The notes below the pieces were generated by a model that did not search any database, was not told where the DNA came from, and saw nothing but the letters and a program-made list of their open reading frames with translations. The translations under genes and the position numbers were made by a program. A stretch of DNA of 64,000 nt from NCBI RefSeq assembly GCF_008831285.2, contig NC_045143.1, forward strand, positions 310,001 to 374,000. Reading direction: 5' to 3'. Positions 10,700 through 21,700 of the stretch are shown piece by piece. Numbering within the stretch: the stretch's first letter is position 1; each line of letters begins with the position of its first letter. The stretch is from Nymphaea colorata. Taxonomy: Eukaryota; Streptophyta; Magnoliopsida; Nymphaeales; Nymphaeaceae.

Positions 10700-11650
10700 A
10701 TCGCAAGGTTCATAGCCTATGCACTTTGGTGTGCTGATGAGGCTCTTACAGATGCAAATTGGTTACTTGACACTTTTAAATGTGATGCAGTTGAAACCTA
10801 TCATGTAGCAAGCATACTATGATGCAGTTTTCATTATATGATATTCATGAAACGAATATACATATAAAGTCGACACTAACATATGGAAAGCAAGTTGAAA
10901 CAAGGCAAACTGTATGAAATTTTGATGACTAAAATCATTTTTGTAGTCTCAAGAGGATAACTCTTAATTTTTAAAACATTACAAAACATATCCGATTATC
11001 ATGAACCGTGATTGATGTTTAGAAACTGAAAGGAAGTAGCCAAGTGGGGGTTGTGCGACAACCAAAAGTTTAGCTATGTTGAATTTGGAATATTAGCATG
11101 ATTCTTGAGTAGTAAATAGATTGAAAGCTTGTTGAAGTAGGGCCTTATTTTGTCTGCCGCAACTTGTAATCCATTTTTCATCCCTCGCATATGGATTAAT
11201 ATGGTACAAGTCATGTGAGCATGAGATATGGACTGCAGATACTTAATTCAATCTGTGAGGGGTTGTGACTTTCTGTAGTTCCTGATGGTCTCATACGTTT
11301 CTGAGCTAGAGTGGCCTGGTAAAGTTGTAGTATAAAAAATCTGTAGAACAAACTTCAATCCGGGGTCCAAATGATGCTTCTGTCATAGCTTATGCTACTG
11401 ATGCAGATTCAATTGGGGATGCTGCTAGGTTTATTCATTTTGGTGATGCAGATGTTATGATTGCTAGACGAATTGAATCCAGTATAGATGCTCTTTCAAT
11501 AGTGGGATTTTGCAGTTGACTAAACTGCCTTAATTTTACTCCAGACCAAAATATAGTGGTGCAAGTGTAAACTGTAAAGTAACTACATATAATCATAAAA
11601 GTTTTTTAAAAATAAACTAAAAGAAACAAAAATGGAAAATGCACTCAAAA
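10700..11650 (+). pseudogene. Degenerate fragment B of mitochondrial KAS gene (exons 3, 5, 6)
   Basis: Aligns with 18.78-19.76 kb of the intact KAS gene. Exon 3 is present at 10700-10769 ([19 protein letters not shown]). Exon 4 is missing. Exon 5 ends at 11238 with its donor changed from GT to AT, and a 1-nt loss shifts its frame. Exon 6 (11364-11515) keeps the full 152 nt, but its acceptor AG is GG, its donor GT is TT, and the catalytic cysteine codon TGT is TAT (Tyr) at 11391-11393. The fragment ends in intron 6 sequence at about 11605-11650, which overlaps the start of fragment A and shares substitutions with it. It is a dead copy. Confidence 0.9.
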
Positions 11651-12530
11651 TTCGAGGGTTGTGAATCTTAAATTTAGATTAAAAATTAAGTACTAGTATT
11701 CTAAAAAATATAATTAGTGCACAGCGAAAATAGAACAACATGTAACTGCGTTTGTTACTTTTTAATCCAAAGCGTGATTTTGAACCATGCACGAAGCACC
11801 TAAGCATGAATATGGATGCAGCAGGTGTCTGCCAGACTGATGGAGGTGCCTCATGTTTCATAGGTTGAGATGATTTTTTGGTTTGATTTTCTCAAAAGTC
11901 TATTCATCAGCATTTGCTGAGGCATTTAAGTGCTAATATTGGACTTTATGAAAAGCTCAATTAGATCCAAGAAGGATAAATGGATCTACTTTGAATATTT
12001 TGTAAGTTCAGGTTCCTTTTATCAGACCCAATATGGACTTATGGATCTGAGTCAAGAAAATGTGGTTTTGATCCAGACCTGTTAAGGATCTTATTCTTGT
12101 CCTACCGGATCCCGGTCTTAATCTGCCATTTCAGTTTCGGTTTTGTATTAGGATCTAAAATTAGAGCTCGAACTGAAAACCCATGCAATAAAGGTAATGC
12201 ATCAACATTTCTAGTCACGTGGGATCTGAACTCTAGTCGACCTGCAGCTCGGTTCATTTTAGCTAAAAACCGCATCTATTATGTAGATTCTGCATTGAGA
12301 AAATTGCTCACTAATTTAAAGAGTGATTGATAAAAATGGAACATAATTTGGGGATTACTTACTTTCAACTAAATTACATGAAATCGTTCAACAATACAAA
12401 GAGAAACATAACTTGCAGACAGAGGCACGAGTGCCAACTGTTAGGCTTTCAATCAATCTATAAACAGGCCAAGGTACAACAGAGCTTGAATGAACACTAC
12501 AAAGGTCCATACTTCACATGTTTTCCAGCT
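11651..12530. other. Intergenic, 3' side of the C2-domain gene
   Basis: No exon recognised. The part next to 12531 should contain the 3' UTR and polyadenylation site of the minus-strand C2-domain gene; no exact signal is claimed. Confidence 0.4.
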
Positions 12531-14484
12531 TCAAAAACTACCTACAAGGCTACAACTCTCTTTCCATCCTCCAAAATCATCATCTTGGTCCGCATAACCA
12601 TTCTCTCTTTCTGCCTATACTTCCTGCAATGCGAACAGGATAAAGATTAGGGGCAACAACTAAAAGAAAATGACAGTCAATTGGTAATAGTTGTTCTTCT
12701 TACTTACTATTCAAGTCTTAAATCTAAAACATGTGAAATTAAAAGACCTCATCGATTTCTTTAGTGATGAATTCCATCAGTTGGTAATCAAGGACCAAAA
12801 AATTGATAGAACTCTTTACCGATGAATGCCAATTTCCAACTCAAAAAATAGATCTTTGAGATGCATTTCCTAGCAGAGACTCTCGCTGAGGGTATTTCAC
12901 CATGTTTCCACGATGGTTTGGTGCCCTTTGAAAGTCTAGCAATGATAACAACGAAAAATCAAACTGCAGCTAAGCTGTAGTTATACCTTTAGCGTAAACT
13001 TCACACCGATTTGAATTTTACCACAGTAAGTTCTGTCTGCTAAAACGACAGCGTATGAGCATGGCTTTATTTCAGCAACTCCATTTTCTTCTCCCTCCGT
13101 AATCAACTCTTTCAAATGTATCCTGACATGGGCAATTTAGTTCATGCAATTCTTGAGCACAACAAAATTTGCAAGGTATCGAGAAAACGAACTGAAGGTT
13201 TTCCGGTTACAGCAGTGAAATCGTGTTGGATCCAGGAAAACAGGAACTAGGTTCCTAAACTCATTATGTGTCAGACAGCTTGAAATTAGAAACAAATTTG
13301 CGTTGGCGAGTTGACCTTCTATCCCTACTTCTCAAAAAATTCTCATGAACTTGTCTGTTTAGGTAGCAAGTTCCTGAACAAATGCCAAAAGAAGGACCTT
13401 ATCAAGTTTAAAAAACTCGGTTATATTGTATAAGTTAGTTCTTTTGGGGGTTAGATCAATGTTGAGAACTTCAAACAACACCTTATCGGAGTGAACATGA
13501 GTTCATGTTTTTTGAGTATTCAATCAGCTTTTGAGATTAGGAGTAAAAGATTGACTAATTAGTTGCTTATATATCATATAACAGAAAGGAAAAATAAAAG
13601 CTTACGTAGTTTCGCCGACGAAATCATCACTGGAGAACGTATCCTTGTCTAAAATCCTTAGCACGAGCTTGAGCTGATCATCTACACACGGAAGTTGCAC
13701 CGGGAAACTGATTTTCTCGTTCCACACAGGGTTGCTTCCTTGATCTTTTGTCATCAAAATAATCAAATAAATAAGCAGAAAATTATGTTTAATTTTATGT
13801 TACATTTGCGAATACAATGCAAAAGAAGAAAAAAGAAGAGAAGAAGAAAATGATAAGTGTAAATATTTATTATCAATTTCAAGGTTTAAATTCAAGACCA
13901 TAAGGAGTTCATGCGTGCTACGCATATGACAGGCGCACATAAGCTAGCTTATTAAAGCAAACTGATCAAAGGCAAGTCCCCATATCTTGCAGTTTTCTAA
14001 TTTTATCAGCAGACAAATACATACATACATATATATGTATTTATGGAGAGAGAGAGAGAGACCTTTGGCGATATTGCTCTTGCGTTCATAGTTCCGGCAT
14101 TGAATCACCACGTATGGATCCATCTTCGCTGATTAACCAATTAATGAATCATTTAATATCCAAATGTACAAATCAGAAGCCCCAAGAAAGAAAAACAAAA
14201 AGAGAGAGAATCCCATCATCCCCGAAAACAAAAAAGGGTTAGATAAAAGAAGTTCACATGCAGTGAATATGAAACGGGAAAAGTTGCAAGCTAATAAGAT
14301 TGTCTTCTTCCTAATTTCTTATGATACTGTAAAAGATGCATGTGAAGTCCCCTGTCCCTCTACGTGAGATAGAGAGAGAGAGACCATAAAGAAGATAGAA
14401 AAGGAAATGATGGTCACCAAGAAATTCGGTGTTGTGGAGACCCTTTGCATCGACCAACAACACTTCCAGGATCCCGCGAACCAT
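12531..14484 (-). CDS. C2-domain protein, elicitor-responsive protein 1 / 16-kDa phloem protein type
   Basis: A small single-C2 protein, a family known to bind calcium and phospholipid and to move to membranes on elicitor or calcium signals. Exons on the minus strand: 14484-14418, 14128-14063, 13744-13606, 13122-12987 and 12614-12531; phases agree and give 163 residues. The start MVRGILEVLLVDAKGL fits the family N-terminus. Visible C2 features are MDPYVVIQC, NPVWNEK, and the calcium loop LDKDTFSSDDFVGE; the usual loop-1 Asp is Glu (NTEF). The C-terminal tail GGWKES is typical of the family. The last exon has two candidate acceptors 9 nt apart: using the upstream CAG adds Glu-Val then a TAG stop (138 residues), while the downstream TAG gives the full tail. 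A TATA box lies upstream near 14608-14614. Call sure; last acceptor uncertain. Confidence 0.9.
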
Positions 14485-14488
14485 CTTT

Positions 14489-14553
14489 TCTTCTTCTTCT
14501 TCTTCTCGATCTCTTCTCTTCTTCTTCTTCTTCTTCTTCTTCTTCTTCTTCTC
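14489..14553. repeat. (TTC)n tract in the C2-gene leader
   Basis: Interrupted (TTC)n on the plus strand, read as (GAA)n in the 5' UTR of the minus-strand C2-domain gene, ending a few bases before its start codon. Purine-rich leaders like this also occur at the two ACC oxidase genes in the window, as (GA)n. Confidence 0.85.
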
Positions 14554-14607
14554 TGGTCTCTACGTGTGATGAAGCGAATGGTGAAGCGTATACAAAAATC
14601 CATCTAC

Positions 14608-14614
14608 ATATATA
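14608..14614 (-). promoter_or_regulatory. Probable TATA box of the C2-domain gene
   Basis: Minus strand reads CCTATATATGTAG about 124 nt upstream of the start codon. A start site about 30 nt downstream would give a leader of about 95 nt that includes the (GAA)n tract. Placement is inference. Confidence 0.55.
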
Positions 14615-14619
14615 GGCAC

Positions 14620-17371
14620 ATATCTTCTATTCTTCGATTCCATAGTCAACCAGAAGAGGAAGGGACAGGATTGTGGCCGTCTGGTCAAGATGGCCATTCT
14701 TTCTTCTTCTCAGCGTATGAAATTTCAAGATTGTACACGTTCCAAAGTTTCTGGAATCTATTTTTTTTTTTTTTTTTTTTGGGGTGAGGTACTTTGTCAT
14801 GGCAGTTCTTATAAACCAGGCTCACAATAAGAACCTAAATCCGTATTTGAGATCCATGATCAGGTGCAGCAAAACCTTCATACCCAAAGTAAAAGTTTTA
14901 ACGAAACAAATGATCCAGAACCTGACCTTTGGTTTAAGATCCACAATTTGTGAAGTTTCATGTAACGAAAAGACCTGATATGATGTGAGATCCAAATTGC
15001 AATAGGTTAAGGTCCGAGAGATACTAGAACAGATGACAGGTTGTTATAATTATGGATCAGAGGATTAAAAAATTCCCTTATAGGGGAACCCGGGGGTATT
15101 TTAGTAAACTGACATCTAGACCTGGGTCATCAAGGCGGACTAGTCAATGCAAGAAACCGGCATTTTAGACCGCCTCCTTCGATATTTTATGGAAACACAC
15201 TTGACGTTTGACGAAATAACGGGAAGGCCCTTTGGTGGACGAAAGCAGATGATTGAAATCCGCGTATTAGTTCTCTTAATTACATTTAAAAGATTGACCC
15301 GACGAGGGTTCCAATTTCGATCAGGTCAAAGTTCAGTTATGGGTAATGGTCAAAGTTTTGTGGGCTCATATTGGTTAACTGGTTTGGTGCAATTGGATCA
15401 TAATTTTTTTATTTGGACTAATTCTTCATCGAACATATGTCCAAGAATGCATGCTAATATTGCAAATGAATTGTATCTAGACAATATACTTTAAAGATAG
15501 GGCAGTGGCAAAGTTAGAATTTTTTTTATTATTAAAGAATTAAGATATTTCAAGTTTTAGACTTGTATAATGAGTTGTATCAACTCGAACTCGACTCAAA
15601 CTAGCTCAATTATGCTTGAGCTTAACTGAAACTCGAGTATGAATAAGTTGAGTTTGAGTTACATAAAGTCGAGTATTATGCTTGAGCTTAACTGAAACTC
15701 GACTCGAGTATGAATAAGTTGAGTTTGAGTTACACAAAGTCGAGTGTAAGCTTGTTCAATTTATGTTTTTTTTTTTTTAAAAAAAAAATCCAAGCTTAAA
15801 ACCAATGAAAGGGATCCAGTCAAGCGGAACCTTGCATGTAAACTTGGTCTATGGAGTCAATCTCAAGCTGACCTTGTATAGCTCGACTCGACCCAAGCAA
15901 GATATGAATCGAGCTGGGTCATGTTCTTGACTTGACCTCAAACCAAACGTGATATGAGTCGAGTAGAGCTGACTAGGGGCAAAACCAAGATAGGGCCCGC
16001 TTGGACCTCACCATACCTCAATTTTTTTTTTTAAATTTACATGTAAATTTTAAAAAATTTCACTTATTCCATATAAAAATTTTAAAAATTGTTATTTCGA
16101 CCCTAGTCAAAATTTAGAAACTTTAATTTAATCCGCTTCATAAAAAATTTCTATCTCCATCCAAGCTGTCGTACCTTTAACAGGCAAAATAGGACTGGAA
16201 TCACATCCGATTCAACACAAAATGACCGAGCCCTTAAGATTTGCAACTCTATATTAAGATTAAGAAATGGAAATTCCCTGTATGCACGACTAACCTTGTA
16301 GGTTTTCTGAAAGCACCACATGAAATTTCGCTAAGTGCGCTTAACTTTTAAATATTGTCAAAAATACTCCTACTGATCAATTAAAAATACTTGCTGATTC
16401 ACTTTTTTTTAATAGCCGATTGTTAAATTTAATAAAAAATCATCATCGTGCGACATGAAAGGGTATGCAGAATACTAGTGCGCGTAAGCTTATATTTGTT
16501 GACTTTCTATAAGTTGAAATAATCAACTTGCTAATTCATATGGAAAATAAAAAATAAGTAATTCAAATGTATTCAACGTAGACCAAGATTATTGAAAATA
16601 AATCAAAATCACAAATGCAAATTAGAAAACGAAAAAAAAACCTAGTTTATGTTCATCTCATTTACTCAACTCAAGTTAGTGTCCACTTAAGTCGTGTAAG
16701 TAAAATGCAAGGCATGCCTTTAAGTTTGTTTTTATTACTTTTGGTACATAAGGATGTCTAATTCTTCTCAATGTTTTAGGCTAGTGACGTATAGAACAAG
16801 GCCCCTTTGTGGGTGTAATTTATAGGTGTGCAAATCGAGCTCGAGTCGTTTATTGAACAAACTTCCTTAAAATTAAAAACAAAAATTAGTTTTATGAATC
16901 GAGCTCGAGCCAAGTGAGCTCAGCTCATTTAAGTTTGAGTGAGCTTATTCAAACTTATATATGTTACATTTTTCATGATATACAAAAAACAATCAATTTG
17001 ATGTATTTTATAAAATTAAGTTTTTATCCTAACATGTTATAAGACTTCGTTTTCATATTTAAATTAAATGTCAGGTAGAATCTTTCAATTATTTTGACCG
17101 ATCACCGATAGCTTCTTTTTGGTAACCTAAGGTTAATCATCTTCATATTTTTTTTTTTTTCCAATTCCTCTCCTTTAAAAATGAAAATATCGGCGAAAAG
17201 ACATTCATCGACCTTGGAAAATGGGTGACCGCGCTCTTTTATACTTGGGAGCGGCAAGTCTTTAAGCATTTCGCCCGCTTCTGTTTCTGCAAATAAAAAA
17301 GGCGCGCAATCCGACACGCAGTGTTCTGCAGCAGGTCATCTGAGGGGGTCGAGTGAAGTCTGCCACCTGCA
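14620..17371. other. Intergenic between C2 gene and KAS gene
   Basis: AT-rich, with a poly-T run at 14760-14780, the tandem duplication at 15609-15745, and scattered GAGCTCGAGTCG-type motifs (15590-15970 and 16830-16945) that recur near 56.1-56.4 kb. The GTGGCAAAGTTAGAATTTTTT segment near 15507 resembles the end of the small element family seen near 37.9 and 48.8 kb. The last about 270 bp should include the KAS promoter and leader. No gene supported. Confidence 0.4.
15609..15745. repeat. Two-copy tandem repeat of about 66-70 bp
   Basis: The unit starting ATTATGCTTGAGCTTAACTG and ending GTCGAGT is present twice in direct succession. The second copy has 5 extra bases (ACTCG) in an ACTCGACTCGAG context. 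Both are built from the AACTCGAG/GAGTTTGAG motif common in this genome. Confidence 0.85.
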
Positions 17372-18672
17372 ATGATAATCGCCCGCCGGAAAGTCATCCG
17401 CCTTCTTCTCGGCCTTCGGCAGTTCTCCTCGTCGCCGGCCTTCCAGTGCTTCAATGCTCCTCCGCCCATTCCTCAGAGGCGGGTCGTCGTTACTGGTAAC
17501 CCCTCTCTCTCACTCTCTCTCTTCGTTTGAGGCTTTGCTTCTTGAGGGGGCTCTTTTGCTTATGATGAGGTACTTGTGCTTTTGGCTTGCTCTTTTGCAC
17601 TCAAGGTTTTGAGTATTTGGTTTTCTGGGTTTGTTCTGTTTGTACTGGTCTGTTTTCGGTACCTGTGTAAGCTCCTAACTTCTTGTTGGGTGTTTTGTTA
17701 GTAATGTTGAGAAAATTGTTCTGCTCCCTCTCTCTCTCTCTGCGGTTATTTAATTCTCTATTTCTCTCTCTTTGGTTATTCAATTGTTGACGTTGCGGGG
17801 AAAGGGCTAGGCATGGTAACTCCGCTTGGCTGTGGGGTTGAGACCTCATGGAAACGATTGATCAATGGAGAATGCGGGATCCGGGTGCTGTCACCGGAGG
17901 ATCTCAAGATGAACGATTTCGATCAGGACACCCTTTCTCAGACGTTCCAACAGTTGACATCCAAGGTTGCTGCCGTTGTTCCTACGGGTTCTGCAGACGG
18001 TGAATTCAATGAAAAATTGTGGATCCATTCCAGGGTAATCTTTTTATCTCTCTATCTCTCTCCCCATGTTTTTCTTTACAAGCGGATAATTAGGGTTATT
18101 GGCTGAGTCTGCTTGCATGAGGTGTTTCTTTTGTTGTGTTGATGATATTAGAGCAGAATCCCAAGCTCTGATATCACTTGTAGAGTATTGGTCTTGTACT
18201 AAACTTGTTCCTGTAATAGTAGGTGATCTGTAATGTTGGACTTAACGCAATAGGTTGTGCGAGCAGAAATGGAATGGAACTCTCATACGATTGAAATTGT
18301 GCTTAACAAAGATTTGCTGACTTAGTTGTAGCTGATACCAATTATCTTAGATTTAGGATCAATTTCCTGACCCAATTCTAACTAATACTGTTTCTTACTG
18401 ACTAATATCTCTAGCCAACTGGAAAGTGTACATGTTGTTAAGCTGGTGACAAATATCAGGCAAAAATTCACTACGTTGTGGACTTTGTTTTGTTAGTGGA
18501 AGTGTTGTCTGATGAGCATAAAATCTAGTATCTCATGAAGGAATATGAGAAAAGGTGAGGGAGTTTTTCTTGTGCTGCACTAGGTGAGTAGGTTGCAAGC
18601 CTTATTGCTAAGATGCTGCCAATAGAGAAATTCTTCAAATTTGAAAAATTGCTTGGTTAATTATAAAGAAAG

Positions 18673-18709
<37 letters not shown>

Positions 18710-21700
18710 TCCATGTGTGGTCATCACTTGCACAAAAATTTTCTTCCCGTCGCTCATTTTTTTTTTTCCTTCTCAGGACCAGAGATCCATTGCAAGGTTT
18801 ATAGCCTATGCACTTTGTTGTGCTGATGAGGCACTGAAAGATGCAAATTGGTTACCAGAGGAGCGGAAAGAAAAACAAAGGACGGTAATGAAATACTCTT
18901 AACTATTGACAATCTAAATTTTTTTATTAGCTTGGCATTATGCCTCAAAATTTTGATAATCCAGGGCGTTTCAATAGGTGGGGGTATTGGAAGCATCAGT
19001 GATATTCTCGATGCAGCAAAGTTGATATGTGAAAAGGTTTGTTCAGAATCTCAGATATAATAATCTGCTGAAGTCTTAATTTTGGTCCTGCTTTCGTATC
19101 TGAATTTTAACCTTATCTCCATAATTTACTTTGTGGATTTGTACAGACTGGTTCATTATCTCTGTGAAATTGTACCTGATCCCTGTTTTGTTTTACCTTC
19201 TTCTTAGCGTCTTCGTCGGCTTAGTCCATTTTTCATTCCTCGCATATTGATTAACATGGCAGCGGGACATGTGAGCATGAAATATGGACTGCAGGTACTT
19301 AAATTAATCTGTAAGGGATTGTGAATTTCTGTAATTCCTGACGGTGTGATACGTTGCTGAGCTAAAGTGACCTGGGAAAATTGTTTTAGTATAAAATCTT
19401 TAACACAAACTTCAATCCAGGGTCCAAATCATGCTTCGGTTACAGCTTGTGCTACTGGTGCACACTCAATTGGGGATGCTGCGAGGATGATTCATTTTGG
19501 TGATGCCGATGTTATGATTGCTGGAGGAACTGAGTCCACTATAGATGCTCTGTCAATAGCTGGATTTTGCAGGTGATGCACTCTTTTATGAAAATTGAAA
19601 AGCAACTAACCTCGGTGCTTTTCTAAACTGTCCATAATTTTATTTCTACCCAAAATATAATTCTACCAGATTAAACTACAAAATAATTACCTATTCATTG
19701 TTTTCCAAAATTATTGACATTCATAGTTTTTTTTTAAAAAAACAAACTTAATGAAACAAAAAATGCATATAACATAAGTGTTTTCTTTCCAAAAAGGAAG
19801 ACATTGTGATTTCATTTGCAGCAATATAACACTATTTTTTTTTTCAAAAATATTTCAAAACATCATACCACTCTCCTGTTATTATTGTTTAAAAAACTAT
19901 TTTGATGATGAAAAATGGCATGATTTTCTGATCGTTGTGGAAAATATTAGTGTTTTTGGTTTGTCATACTTTTGTTTGTTTCATTACTGTAGAGCATTCA
20001 ATCCTTGACTATTCGCCTTATTCTTTTGTTATATTTTATCATCTTTAGTGGATCATGTGGGTGTTGTGTTAATGGATTCTCAATTGTAGATCGAGAGCAT
20101 TGGCAACAAAGTATAACATGCTTCCACAAGAGGCGTCACGACCTTTTGATAGTGGTCGAGATGGGTTTGTGTAAGCCATTTCTTGTAATTTCTTGAAATC
20201 TGGTCCTCTATTCCTGATTTTGTTGGATCTACACCTAATACTTTTTCTTCTAATTGATCATATAGGATTGGTGAAGGTTGTGGTCTCATGGTTCTAGAGG
20301 TGAGTTCAAATAATTTATGGGAAAATTTCTAGTTGATACCCTGTAAGATGAAAACTCAATTCTTGCCTGATGTCTCTCCAAATTCACAACTTCGCCTGGC
20401 CACTGATTGGCTATGCTTAATACTTTCTTTTGGGACAAATTATTTGAGTCCTACTTTGATCAACATGGGGTCTTGATAGTCCTGAAATCCAAGCATCTTT
20501 ACATATGATACTTGGATGCAATATCTGAAAGACGTGAAGTGGGGCTGAGAAGACTAGGTTACATTGGTAGAAAGGTGATAGGAAGATGAAATTGTATAGA
20601 TGGAAGGTACTTGAAAGACTGAAATGGGAGTGATCATTGGCTGACAGGCATGCATGTGCCTGTTAATGATTAACCTGATTTTCTGTATGCATGTTTATTT
20701 TCTTTTTCTTTTTTGTAATTATCATCTTTATTATGCTTCCTGTGTGAATTGAAGGAACTGACACATGCAACAGAACGGGGGGCAAAAATTTATGCGGAAC
20801 TTCGAGGCTATGGAATGTCAGGTAGCTTTTACAATGAAAGTTCTTGTTCAATTTTGTAGACCATATTTGTTTGGCAATTGATTAGCTTACTGTATCATGT
20901 TAGGTGATGCACATCATATAACACAGCCACCTGACAATGGGGAAGGTGCTATATTGTCCATGCAGCGTGCACTAGAGCAGGTATGATATGGTGCACCACA
21001 AAAATTGTCTTTTGTACGTCTTTTTGTTCTGCTAAAAGTAGCTCCATGCTTTTAGCTCTGCTTATGGTATTGCAGATGGTTCATGATTCATGTAGTGTAT
21101 CTTTTACATATTTCATAGATGAGTTTCCTTTATGGGATACTTCTGGTCTTTCTCTTCTTGTTATTCAAAAATTGATGATAATAGGAGTATTATCACATGC
21201 TGTTTGTGGCATCAGTACTATTATAGCTTGTTGTATTTGGATTCTGACATTTATGTTCGATAAGATATGGGATGATTTGATGCATGTGTTACTTCTGTCA
21301 TGATATTTTACAATTATGAAACAGTTAAAGAATGTTTACAACAAAAGTGAATCTATCATCCATGCCTATTAAAAGCAAAATAATGGCTGATTTACATTAT
21401 TTAGTCAAATGATGGACATCACAAACTGCAAGTGCAAGGAGAGATGCATGTCAAGAGCTTCTTCTACTTTGCTAGGATTTTGGATGTAAGAGCTTCAATT
21501 TGGAGAGGGTTCAGAGCTCAATATGTGGATCAATCGAATTGGATAGGCTATTGCTTCAATGAGTTGGCTGAATTGAATTAGAATTGTTTATTAATTGGGT
21601 TAACTAAAGAAATTTTTTAAATTTAAAAAAATGTATTTTAAATATATAGGAAATAGAAAAACTAAAAATTAATATGAAGTCATAAATACTTTAAAAGAAA

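Noticed and set aside
20983-21303. 106-codon open frame at the start of KAS intron 10
   Set aside because: KAS reading ends in GTATGA directly after exon 10, the frame has no acceptor or family features, and composition fits AT-rich intron.
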